Shown here in pieces: positions 1 through 5,525 of a stretch of DNA of 5,601 nucleotides. This stretch comes from Wenzhouxiangella sp. (GTDB lineage Bacteria > Pseudomonadota > Gammaproteobacteria > Xanthomonadales > Wenzhouxiangellaceae), in assembly GCA_007119095.1 (NCBI GenBank), contig SKQI01000208.1, positions 1 through 5,601 on the forward strand. The letters run 5' to 3'. The notes beneath the pieces are model-generated. The model ran no database searches. It worked only from the letters and a program-made list of their open reading frames with translations, and was not told the origin of the DNA. The position numbers were made by a program, and so were the translations under genes. Position 1 is the stretch's first letter. Each line of letters begins with the position of its first letter.

Positions 1-919
1 CAGTGACACATTCAGTGACTGGATGCTCGACCTGGATCCGGGTATTCATCTCGATAAAGTAGAACTCGCCGTTCTCGTACAGGAACTCGAAAGTGCCCGC
101 GCCCAGGTAGCCGATGCGGCGACAGGCGTCGGTACAGATTTTCCCGATGCGCTCGCGCTCCTGAGCGCTGATGCCCGGGGCCGGGGCCTCCTCGATCACC
201 TTCTGGTGGCGGCGCTGCATGGAACAGTCGCGCTCCCCAAGATGGACGGCATTGCCGTGGCTGTCGGCCAGCACCTGGATCTCGACGTGACGCGGATTGG
301 TCAGGTACTTTTCCATGTATACGGTCGAATCGCCAAACCCGCTTTTGGCCTCCTGGCGGGTCAGGCTGATCGACTTGGCCAGATCCTCCGCCTTCTCCAC
401 TACCCGCATGCCGCGCCCACCGCCGCCGGCAGCGGCCTTGATCAGCACCGGATAGCCAATCTCCGAGGCCAGGCGGGCAGAGCGGCGATCATCGTCGTCC
501 AGCGGACCGTTGGAACCCGGCACGCACGGCACACCGGCCTGCCGCATGGCATTGATTGCTGAAACCTTGTCGCCCATCAGTCGGATGGTTTCGGCCCTGG
601 GTCCGATAAAGGTAAAGCCGGATTCCTCGACACGCTCGGCGAAGTCGGCGTTCTCGGCCAGGAAGCCGTAGCCAGGATGCACGGCCTCGGCATCGGTCAC
701 CTCCATGGCCGCAATGATGGCGGGCACGTTGAGGTAGCTCAGGTTGGCCGGGGCGGGGCCGATACACACCGACTCATCGGCCATGCCGACGTGCTTGAGG
801 TTGCGGTCAACCGTGGAGTGGACAGCTACGGTACGGATATCCATCGCTTCGCAGGCACGCTGGATGCGCAGGGCAATCTCGCCGCGATTGGCAATCAGAA
901 TCTTCTTGAATGGGGCCAT
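1..919 (-). CDS. accC: Biotin carboxylase subunit of acetyl-CoA carboxylase (3' end outside window)
   Basis: AccC carboxylates the biotin on AccB using ATP and bicarbonate, the first half-reaction of acetyl-CoA carboxylase in the cytoplasm. The visible 306 residues cover the N-terminal biotin-carboxylase domain (IANRGEIALR at 9-18, HPGYGFLAEN near 80) and most of the ATP-grasp domain. Family residues are present: K118, K161 before the glycine-rich loop AAAGGGGRGM, E203, H211, H238 and K240 in RRHQK, E278, E290, and the NTRIQVEH motif at 292-299. They sit exactly two residues later than in E. coli AccC. The reading frame is intact but stops at the window edge, so the last third (about 145 residues of a usual ~450, including the conserved Arg near 340) is not seen. 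The ATG at 919 follows accB by 2 nt and has a GAAGG ribosome site (927-931) with a 7-nt spacer. Identity is very secure. Confidence 0.97.
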   Translation of the reverse strand, partial: MAPFKKILIANRGEIALRIQRACEAMDIRTVAVHSTVDRNLKHVGMADESVCIGPAPANLSYLNVPAIIAAMEVTDAEAVHPGYGFLAENADFAERVEESGFTFIGPRAETIRLMGDKVSAINAMRQAGVPCVPGSNGPLDDDDRRSARLASEIGYPVLIKAAAGGGGRGMRVVEKAEDLAKSISLTRQEAKSGFGDSTVYMEKYLTNPRHVEIQVLADSHGNAVHLGERDCSMQRRHQKVIEEAPAPGISAQERERIGKICTDACRRIGYLGAGTFEFLYENGEFYFIEMNTRIQVEHPVTECVT

Positions 920-921
920 GG

Positions 922-1401
922 TCAGCCCTTCTTGATCACGAATAGTGGCTCATCGAACTCCACCGGCTGCCCATCTTCGACCAGAACAGCGACGACCTTG
1001 CCGGAAAACTCCGCCTCGATCTGGTTGAACATTTTCATCGCTTCGATCAGACAAAGGGTGTCACCGCTGGACACGCTGGCGCCGAGTTTGACGAATGGCG
1101 GTGAGTCGGGATTCGGTGCCGAATAGAAGGTGCCGACCATGGGGGAGCGCACGACCTCGCCATCGGGCAGTTCGTCTCCGACATCCGGGGCAGCGTCCTG
1201 GGCCGGTCCGGCGGCTGCTGCAACGGGCACAGCCGTGGCCGCCGGTGCGGGTGCCGTGGTCGGTACGTGCACAGTTTGCGCCGCTGGCTGCGGATGATGG
1301 CGTATCAGACGTACCGATTCTTCGCCCTCGTGAATTTCGATTTCGGCGAGCTGGGATTCTTCCAGCCGCTCGATCAGTTTTTTTATTTTTCTCAGATCCA
1401 T
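922..1401 (-). CDS. accB: Biotin carboxyl carrier protein of acetyl-CoA carboxylase
   Basis: AccB carries the biotin that AccC carboxylates and AccA/AccD then use to make malonyl-CoA. The 159-residue protein matches the usual length (156 in E. coli). It begins MDLRKIKKLIERLEES, the conserved N-terminal helix region. An Ala/Pro-rich flexible linker follows at about 38-75, then a biotinyl/lipoyl domain at about 82-159. The biotinylation motif EAMKM lies at 120-124, so K123 should be the biotinylated lysine. The frame stays open upstream to 1482, but that extension overlaps aroQ and has no family similarity, so the ATG at 1401 was chosen. That start lies 2 nt after the aroQ stop and its Shine-Dalgarno is weak, which suggests translational coupling to aroQ. 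accC follows 2 nt downstream, giving the common aroQ-accB-accC order. Confidence 0.97.
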   Translation of the reverse strand: MDLRKIKKLIERLEESQLAEIEIHEGEESVRLIRHHPQPAAQTVHVPTTAPAPAATAVPVAAAAGPAQDAAPDVGDELPDGEVVRSPMVGTFYSAPNPDSPPFVKLGASVSSGDTLCLIEAMKMFNQIEAEFSGKVVAVLVEDGQPVEFDEPLFVIKKG

Positions 1402-1403
1402 GT

Positions 1404-1856
1404 TCAGTTTTTTCTCGAAGCGTCGATTTTGTTGATGATTGCCTGCAGACCCAGCAGGTAGGAATCGGGGCCGAATCCGCAAATTTTGCCAACCGCCAGA
1501 TCGGAAAAATAGGAGTGGTGCCGAAACGGTTCCCGGCTATCGGGGTTGCTGAGATGAACCTCGACAAAGGGCAGGCCCACGGCAGCCAGCGCATCGCGGA
1601 TGGCAACCGAGGTGTGGGTAAAGGCCGCCGGGTTGATCAGGATCCACCCGGTACCGTCGTCGGCCGCCTGCTGGATGCGATCGACCAGCTCGTGCTCGGC
1701 ATTGGACTGGAAGCAGGCAAGCTCCACGTTGCAGCTGGCCGCAAAACGCGCCATCTGGGCATTGATCTGCTCAAGCGTGACCGTACCGTAGATATCCGGC
1801 TCGCGGCTGCCCAGCAAGTTCAGATTGGGACCGTGCAGAACCAGAACGGCGACCAT
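1404..1856 (-). CDS. aroQ: 3-dehydroquinate dehydratase, type II
   Basis: AroQ converts 3-dehydroquinate to 3-dehydroshikimate, step three of the shikimate pathway, as a cytoplasmic dodecamer in this family. The 150-residue protein is of standard length. Visible family motifs are HGPNLNLLG at 8-16, R18 and Y23 in REPDIYG (catalytic lid), QSNAEHELVDRI at 50-61, INPAAFTHTS at 74-83 with N75, the general acid H101 in EVHLSN, and R108/R112 in REPFRHHSYFSD. Known active-site positions of type II enzymes (R19, Y24, H101 in M. tuberculosis) agree within one residue. The ATG at 1856 was preferred because the family begins directly with this strand. An in-frame TTG at 1874 would add six residues, but it overlaps the GAGGG that probably serves as ribosome site (11-nt spacer to 1856). 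It is the first gene of the accBC cluster; I found no convincing sigma-70 promoter upstream. Confidence 0.96.
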   Translation of the reverse strand: MVAVLVLHGPNLNLLGSREPDIYGTVTLEQINAQMARFAASCNVELACFQSNAEHELVDRIQQAADDGTGWILINPAAFTHTSVAIRDALAAVGLPFVEVHLSNPDSREPFRHHSYFSDLAVGKICGFGPDSYLLGLQAIINKIDASRKN

Positions 1857-2128
1857 GGCGGTTTTTGCCCTCAAAAATCAGGCAGTGTGCCCCAGTCGGC
1901 TGTAAATGTCCACACGTTCGGCGACGTACGGTTGCAGTTTGCCGAAATTGGCCTATTGGATTGTTGAAATAAGTAGCTTCTCGAAAGGCGAAAGAAACTT
2001 TTTTTGAGGCGGACTCTGGTGGCCGTCCTTGGGCGGGGAATTTCGCTGAAGGCCTCGCCACCGCGTCGAACTGAAGCGGAATTCACCGCCCAAGGACGGC
2101 CTTCAGCCTGATCGAAGCCTCATTACGA
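1857..2128. other. Noncoding gap between the TlpA-like gene and aroQ
   Basis: This 272-nt gap separates the cutA-dsbD-TlpA group from aroQ-accB-accC. Its right part holds the compound inverted repeat described separately. Its left part (about 1875-2010) is more AT-rich than its surroundings and should contain the aroQ promoter if aroQ has its own, but no good -35/-10 pair stands out on the minus strand. A T7 run lies on the plus strand at about 2000-2005. It reads as A-residues in the minus-strand transcript, so it does not make a terminator for the upstream operon. Short open frames through this gap have no recognisable protein features and I regard them as chance. Confidence 0.7.
2016..2107. 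repeat. Compound inverted repeat (hairpin/MITE-like element)
   Basis: A perfect 16-nt inverted repeat, GGCCGTCCTTGGGCGG at 2021-2036 and its complement at 2086-2101, frames the element. The arms continue inward imperfectly to 2051 and 2071: 31-nt arms with three mismatches and one G-T pair, around a 19-nt loop. A second perfect 10-nt inverted repeat, GCTGAAGGCC at 2045-2054 and its complement at 2098-2107, shares GGCC 2098-2101 with the first, so the two pairings exclude each other. The element begins about 20 nt past the stop of the TlpA-like gene. In that operon's transcript it could act as a 3'-end stem protecting or terminating the mRNA. No U-tract follows on the minus strand, so a classical intrinsic terminator is not supported. 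A dispersed palindromic repeat is equally possible; copy number cannot be judged from one window. Confidence 0.8.
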
Positions 2129-2662
2129 TCAAAGCCACTCCTCAAGAACCGGGCTAAGCTCATCAGCAGTGACTTCACCCAGATGCTGCCAGCGAATGAT
2201 GCCATCGCGATCGACCAGCACCGTATAGGGCAGGGCGCCGGCACTGTTGCCCCAGGCACGCTGGGTGTTGAGTACGTCGGCCGCGCCAATCAGGATGGGA
2301 TAGCTGATGCCCAGCTCCTCAACGAAATCGCGCACCGGCCCCGGGTCATCGATGGCGATGCCGATGACAACCAGCTCGCCATCGCGCTCCAGGCTGACAT
2401 CCTGCAGCAGGGGCATTTCTCGGCGGCAGGGTGCACACCAGGTCGCCCAGAAATTGACCAGCATGGCCTGGCCATCAAAATCCTCGGTGGTCACCCAATC
2501 ACCATTCAGGCTGCCGTGCCGGAAAGGCGGCCTTGGGTCGCCGACGCCCGCGCCGTTGACTCCGACCGGAGGTGGTTCCGGGCGACTGAGCAAGGCCAGG
2601 CCAACGCCGGCAGCCAGTCCAAAAACAGCGACAACAACAAATAAAAGGATCGTTCGCGACAT
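2129..2662 (-). CDS. TlpA-like membrane-anchored thiol-disulfide oxidoreductase
   Basis: This is a 177-residue thioredoxin-fold protein of the TlpA/ResA/DsbE group, probably a periplasmic thiol reductant. Residues 4-25 form one hydrophobic segment with no lipobox cysteine and no clear cleavage site, so it is likely an N-terminal membrane anchor. A Pro/Gly-rich linker follows at about 27-45. The redox domain shows NFWATWCAPCRREMP with the active-site pair C76/C79 in WCAPC, an IGIAIDD strand-helix segment at 100-106, and the cis-proline P145 in ALPYT. These are the protein's only cysteines. Its ATG overlaps the dsbD stop by one base (TGATG) and has a GAGG ribosome site (2670-2673) with a 7-nt spacer, so translation is probably coupled to dsbD. 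Context suggests it receives electrons from DsbD. The final substrate (cytochrome c apoprotein, another thioredoxin or oxidised proteins) cannot be read from the sequence. No cytochrome-c maturation genes are nearby, so I do not call it ccmG/dsbE. Confidence 0.9.
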   Translation of the reverse strand: MSRTILLFVVVAVFGLAAGVGLALLSRPEPPPVGVNGAGVGDPRPPFRHGSLNGDWVTTEDFDGQAMLVNFWATWCAPCRREMPLLQDVSLERDGELVVIGIAIDDPGPVRDFVEELGISYPILIGAADVLNTQRAWGNSAGALPYTVLVDRDGIIRWQHLGEVTADELSPVLEEWL

Positions 2663-4875
2663 CAGCCGGCCTCGTCAAGCAGGGTCAGGAAACGGGCCGG
2701 GGCCAGGAAGCCGAAGCTGCGCAGGTGGCCCAGCTCCTCGCCATCGCGAAAAAACAGATAGGCGGGCGGTCCGATCAGGCCAAAGTGAGAAAGTATTTCC
2801 TGGTGGTCACTGGTGTAATCGGTGACATCAATCTTGATCAGCTCGAAGTCGCGCATCCGTGCCGCTACTTGGGGGTCCGGAAAGGTCCGCCGTTCCATTC
2901 GCACGCAGTCCACGCACCAGTCGGCGTAGAAATCCAGAAACACCGGCTGGCGGGCCGATGCGATCTGCGTCTGTAACTCGGCGAGCGAATCAATGCGGCG
3001 AAACTCGGGCTGGCTTTCAACGCCCGCGACCGGTCCGCCGCGCAGGTGATGCAAGGGGCGCAGCCAGTCATTGCCGCCGGACAAGGCGCCGATCAGCTGA
3101 ATCGCACCAACAATCAGCAGAATCAGGCCCAGGCCCTGCCACAGCTTGCGCCAGCCGGAAGCGTCCAGCGGCAGACGGGCCAATGCGCCGAGGTAAACAG
3201 CGCTGGCAATTGCCAGGCTGCCCCACAACAGCATGGTCATCGCCGGCGGAATGACGCGCTCCAGCATCCAGATTGCCAGCGCCAGCAGGCCAACGCCGAA
3301 CACGGCCTTGACGGCGTTCATCCAGGCCCCGGCGCGCGGCAACAGGCGTCCGGCCGACGTGCCCCAGATGATCAAGGGGATGCCCATGCCCATGGCCATG
3401 GCAAACAGGGCTGCCCCGCCGAGCACGGCATCGCCGGTCTGGCCGATGTAAATCAGCGCGCCCATCAGGGCCGGCGCTACGCAGGGGCCGACCACCAGGG
3501 CTGACAACGCACCCATGATGGCCGCCCCGATCAAGGTGCCACCCTCGGCCCGGTTGGACCATTCATTCAAGCGGGTCTGCCAGCTGGAGGGAAGCTGCAG
3601 TTCATAGAACCCGAACATGGCCAGCGATAGAAGCACGAACAGGCCGGCAAAGCTGCTCAGCACCACTGGGTGCTGGAATACTGCCTGCAGGTTCTGGCCG
3701 AACATCCCGGCAATCACGCCGAATGCGGTGTAAACGAGGGCCATGGCCAGCACGTAGACCAGCGACAGTCGGAAAGCGCGCCAGGTGGTGATTTTGTCGC
3801 CTTCGCCGGCAATCAGGCCGGACAGGATCGGCACCATCGGAAACACGCAAGGGGTGAATGCCAGCAGGATGCCGGCCAGCAAAAACAGGCTCAGTGCTAG
3901 CACAGGCGTGCCCGACAAGGCCTGGGCCAGGCGGTCTTGCTCGGCCACAGGGCGCGCGGGATCAACCGCGGCCGGGACAGCTTCCATCCGGATATCGCGA
4001 TCAATGGCCGGCAGGTCAACGGTCAGGCTGCGGGTCATCGGCGGGTAGCAGATGCCATTTTCCCAGCAGCCCTGGAAATCAGCGCTCAGGTTGATCGTTC
4101 GGGCCGGACCTGCCGGGATGGCCAGGTGCACTGGGATCTCGACCTCGCCGTAGTAAACCTCGGTGTCGCCGAAAAACTCGTCGCGATGGGGCACTGCCTG
4201 CGGCAGATCGACCCGCACAACGCTGATTTCAGGGTCATCGATACCGAAGTCGAAGGCGTGCTTGTAAAGGTAGTAATCCGGCTGGGCGACAAAGCGAACC
4301 AGGATCGACCCGTCACTGCCGGCAATGGCCTCGAAGGAAAATGCCTCGTCGGCCGCCAGGGCCGTCGGGTCTGCTGTCAGCAGCCGGCTGCCCTGGCGCG
4401 GACCTGAACCGAGCAGACCGTCGAGACCTGTGGCCGGAGCCGCGGTCAGCGCGGGCAGGGTAACGGCGACGTTCTCGAAATGCGGCGGATAGCAAACGCC
4501 AAGGTCCGCGCATCCCTGCGAGCGAACGCGCAGCTCTGCATGGCCGTCGGCCGGGCGGTCGATGACCGGTATCCGAACAATGACCTCATTGCGGTAAGTT
4601 TCAGTTTCGCCGAAAAACTCGTCTACGGTTTTTTCGCCGCTCGGGATCAGGGGCTCTCCAAGCACCAAGCCCTCGTTCTCGGCATTGATCCGAAAAGCGT
4701 GGCGATACAGGTAATAGCCATCCGCAATCTGCCAGCGCAGGACAATATGCGCTTCCTCGGCCTGGGCTTCCAGTGCAAAGGCATCTTCGACCGGCAGCAA
4801 GTCATCCGGGCTGATCTGGGCGTGGCCCGGCACCCATAAAAACAGCAGCAAAATCAGGAGGCTGAATTTAGTCAT
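2662..4875 (-). CDS. dsbD: Protein-disulfide reductase DsbD with duplicated N-terminal domain
   Basis: DsbD passes electrons from cytoplasmic thioredoxin through the inner membrane to periplasmic partners. The 737-residue protein has a signal peptide (cut likely after GHA, residue 19), then two tandem DsbD alpha domains. Alpha-1 (about 25-141) has YYLYRHAF, DEFFGETETY and C122/C128 in QGCADLGVCYPP. Alpha-2 (about 172-290) repeats these as YYLYKHAF, DEFFGDTEVY and C270/C276 in QGCWENGICYPP, spaced 147-148 residues later. The membrane beta domain (about 325-600) has eight hydrophobic segments with C343 in TPCVFPM and C465 in GPCVAPALMG. The C-terminal thioredoxin-like gamma domain (about 630-737) has WCVDC (C654/C657). 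The eight cysteines are exactly four pairs. E. coli DsbD has about 565 residues and one alpha domain, so the extra length is the duplication. The ATG at 4875 overlaps the end of cutA by 8 nt and lacks a strong Shine-Dalgarno. Confidence 0.96.
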   Translation of the reverse strand: MTKFSLLILLLFLWVPGHAQISPDDLLPVEDAFALEAQAEEAHIVLRWQIADGYYLYRHAFRINAENEGLVLGEPLIPSGEKTVDEFFGETETYRNEVIVRIPVIDRPADGHAELRVRSQGCADLGVCYPPHFENVAVTLPALTAAPATGLDGLLGSGPRQGSRLLTADPTALAADEAFSFEAIAGSDGSILVRFVAQPDYYLYKHAFDFGIDDPEISVVRVDLPQAVPHRDEFFGDTEVYYGEVEIPVHLAIPAGPARTINLSADFQGCWENGICYPPMTRSLTVDLPAIDRDIRMEAVPAAVDPARPVAEQDRLAQALSGTPVLALSLFLLAGILLAFTPCVFPMVPILSGLIAGEGDKITTWRAFRLSLVYVLAMALVYTAFGVIAGMFGQNLQAVFQHPVVLSSFAGLFVLLSLAMFGFYELQLPSSWQTRLNEWSNRAEGGTLIGAAIMGALSALVVGPCVAPALMGALIYIGQTGDAVLGGAALFAMAMGMGIPLIIWGTSAGRLLPRAGAWMNAVKAVFGVGLLALAIWMLERVIPPAMTMLLWGSLAIASAVYLGALARLPLDASGWRKLWQGLGLILLIVGAIQLIGALSGGNDWLRPLHHLRGGPVAGVESQPEFRRIDSLAELQTQIASARQPVFLDFYADWCVDCVRMERRTFPDPQVAARMRDFELIKIDVTDYTSDHQEILSHFGLIGPPAYLFFRDGEELGHLRSFGFLAPARFLTLLDEAG

Positions 4876-5197
4876 TGTCGGTCCAGTCTTGTGCCCAGGC
4901 GAAGTAGGCCGGCATGCCGTCAGCTACCGGCAGGGCCAGCACTTCGGGAACGTCGTAGGGATGAATTTCAGCCAAGGTCGACTTGAGCGCTTCCAGACGT
5001 TGTGGGGAGGTCTTGATCAACAACGGGATTTCCTCTGCGGTCTCGATCTTCTGCTGCCAGGGGTAGACGCTGGTTACCGGCGCGCCAATGCTGACACAGG
5101 CCGCCAGACGAGCTTCGACCAGCGCGCGCGCCAGGTGTTCCGCCTGGTCACGGGTTTCGACGGTGGTCACCACCGCCCAGAGTTGTACATCGTCCAC
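4868..5197 (-). CDS. cutA: CutA family protein (divalent-cation tolerance protein)
   Basis: CutA proteins are small, very stable trimers linked in E. coli to copper/divalent-cation tolerance; their molecular role is still unclear. Family features are LWAVVTTVETRDQAEHLARALVEARLAACV (shown here only to describe residues 6-35), VYPWQQKIETAEE at 44-56, LIKTS at 60-64 and the signature IHPYDVPEVLALPV at 78-91 with H79 and E85. The start is uncertain. GTG at 5197 gives 109 residues, the usual CutA length (112 in E. coli), but has a poor ribosome site. The same frame is open to GTG 5287 (139 residues). A perfect AAGGAGG lies at 5302-5308, 14 nt before that GTG, which is longer than normal spacing; GTG 5242 is a third option. 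I chose 5197 because the extra 30 residues have no family counterpart and richer use of codons such as CTA, ACA and GGG. It heads the cutA-dsbD-TlpA group and is divergent from groES. Confidence 0.88.
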   Translation of the reverse strand: MDDVQLWAVVTTVETRDQAEHLARALVEARLAACVSIGAPVTSVYPWQQKIETAEEIPLLIKTSPQRLEALKSTLAEIHPYDVPEVLALPVADGMPAYFAWAQDWTDND

Positions 5198-5301
5198 AGC
5201 ATGGTTCCGCAGCAGTTTACCTAGCCGGCCATTGTAGACCACCCAATGCGGTGTCCCCGCCAACGCGCTGGCCCGCGATTCATGCACCAGCCCGGTGACT
5301 T

Positions 5302-5308
5302 CCTCCTT
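5302..5308 (-). promoter_or_regulatory. Shine-Dalgarno-like AAGGAGG upstream of cutA
   Basis: A perfect AAGGAGG on the minus strand lies 14 nt before GTG 5287 and over 100 nt before the family-based cutA start at 5197. It also sits 18 nt before ATG 5283, which opens only a 20-codon frame. It supports either an N-terminally extended CutA, a short leader peptide, or nothing. The sequence alone does not decide. Confidence 0.4.
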
Positions 5309-5338
5309 GCCCCATCCTCAAAAGCCTCACCCTGAGCC

Positions 5339-5367
5339 CTTGAAAAGCCTTGTGCAGGTCTCCATTT
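5339..5367 (+). promoter_or_regulatory. Sigma-32 (RpoH) heat-shock promoter of groES
   Basis: The -35 element CTTGAAA at 5339-5345 matches the RpoH consensus fully, in the extended context CCCTTGAAAA. After a 14-nt spacer comes CTCCATTT at 5360-5367, one base from the consensus -10 CCCCATTT. Spacing and orientation agree with the E. coli groE promoter. Transcription should begin about seven bases downstream, near 5374, leaving a leader of about 150 nt before groES. Control by RpoH is inferred from this match and from the known regulation of groESL in gammaproteobacteria. Confidence 0.85.
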
Positions 5368-5393
5368 GGCATTGCGTATCGGCGCTGCCCGGT

Positions 5394-5417
5394 TCAAGTT
5401 CGCCTTTGCGAGCTTGA
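5394..5417 (+). other. Stem-loop in the groES leader
   Basis: TCAAGTTCGC (5394-5403) and GCGAGCTTGA (5408-5417) pair over ten positions with one G-U, closing a CTTT tetraloop. The stem is flanked by an 8-nt direct repeat GCCCGGTT (5387-5394 and 5419-5426). It lies inside the predicted leader transcript, about 20 nt after the inferred start site. There is no U-tract after it, so it is not a terminator. A role in mRNA stability or regulation is inference. Confidence 0.55.
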
Positions 5418-5447
5418 TGCCCGGTTTGCGCCCGAGAACGCAAGTGA

Positions 5448-5459
5448 CGCCGATCGGCG
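5448..5459. repeat. 12-nt perfect palindrome CGCCGATCGGCG
   Basis: A perfect 12-base palindrome lies in the groES leader, 66 nt before the start codon. It could be a dimeric-protein binding site, or it could simply be GC-rich chance sequence. It does not match CIRCE or any operator I recognise. Confidence 0.35.
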
Positions 5460-5512
5460 AAATTGAACGCCGGCGGCAGAATTTAGGACCTAAACATTTA
5501 ACGAGTTGATCA

Positions 5513-5517
5513 GGGAG
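5513..5517 (+). promoter_or_regulatory. groES ribosome binding site
   Basis: GGGAG lies 8 nt before the groES ATG at 5526 and fixes that start. The CCC at 5523-5525 just before ATG can pair with GGG 5513-5515, and TCCCT at 5536-5540 inside the gene can pair with AGGGA 5512-5516. The site could therefore be partly masked at low temperature; this is inference. Confidence 0.8.
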
Positions 5518-5525
5518 ATATACCC

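Larger units (their letters stand above)
5198..5525. other. Divergent cutA/groES intergenic region
   Basis: This region contains the groES heat-shock promoter, a hairpin-rich leader and the groES ribosome site, all listed separately. Its left part (5198-5320) may include an N-terminal extension of cutA. No convincing sigma-70 promoter for cutA is visible on the minus strand, and no CIRCE operator (TTAGCACTC with its inverted partner) is present near groES. No tRNA, terminator or other gene was recognised. Confidence 0.7.

Noticed and set aside
23..562. Plus-strand open frame of 179 codons
   Set aside because: It lies antisense to accC, whose minus-strand frame encodes all expected catalytic motifs. 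High-GC codon bias commonly creates such shadow frames.
922..1482. Longer accB start at 1482
   Set aside because: It would add 27 residues overlapping aroQ, without family similarity. The canonical MDLRKIKKLIE start at 1401 fits length and spacing.
1095..1967. Plus-strand open frame of 290 codons
   Set aside because: It is antisense across accB, aroQ and their junction, is Arg/Pro-rich with no domain features, and crosses gene borders that are secure on the minus strand.
1871..2086. Small minus-strand open frames in the gap before aroQ
   Set aside because: They run through the inverted repeat, show no recognisable features or good start context, and are best explained as chance.
2000..2101. 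Classical rho-independent terminator for the cutA-dsbD-TlpA operon
   Set aside because: The palindrome is strong, but the downstream minus-strand sequence is A-rich, not U-rich, so the defining U-tract is missing.
4868..4875. Possible frameshift at the cutA/dsbD junction
   Set aside because: The 8-nt overlap leaves both proteins with normal ends: dsbD has a proper signal peptide and CutA ends at the expected length.
5463..5489. Secondary sigma-70 promoter (TTGAAC with TAGGAC) for groES
   Set aside because: The spacer is only 15 nt and the -10 matches just three of six bases, too weak to support.
5374..5525. CIRCE/HrcA operator in the groES leader
   Set aside because: No TTAGCACTC or GAGTGCTAA half-site is visible, and the inverted repeats present differ in sequence and spacing.
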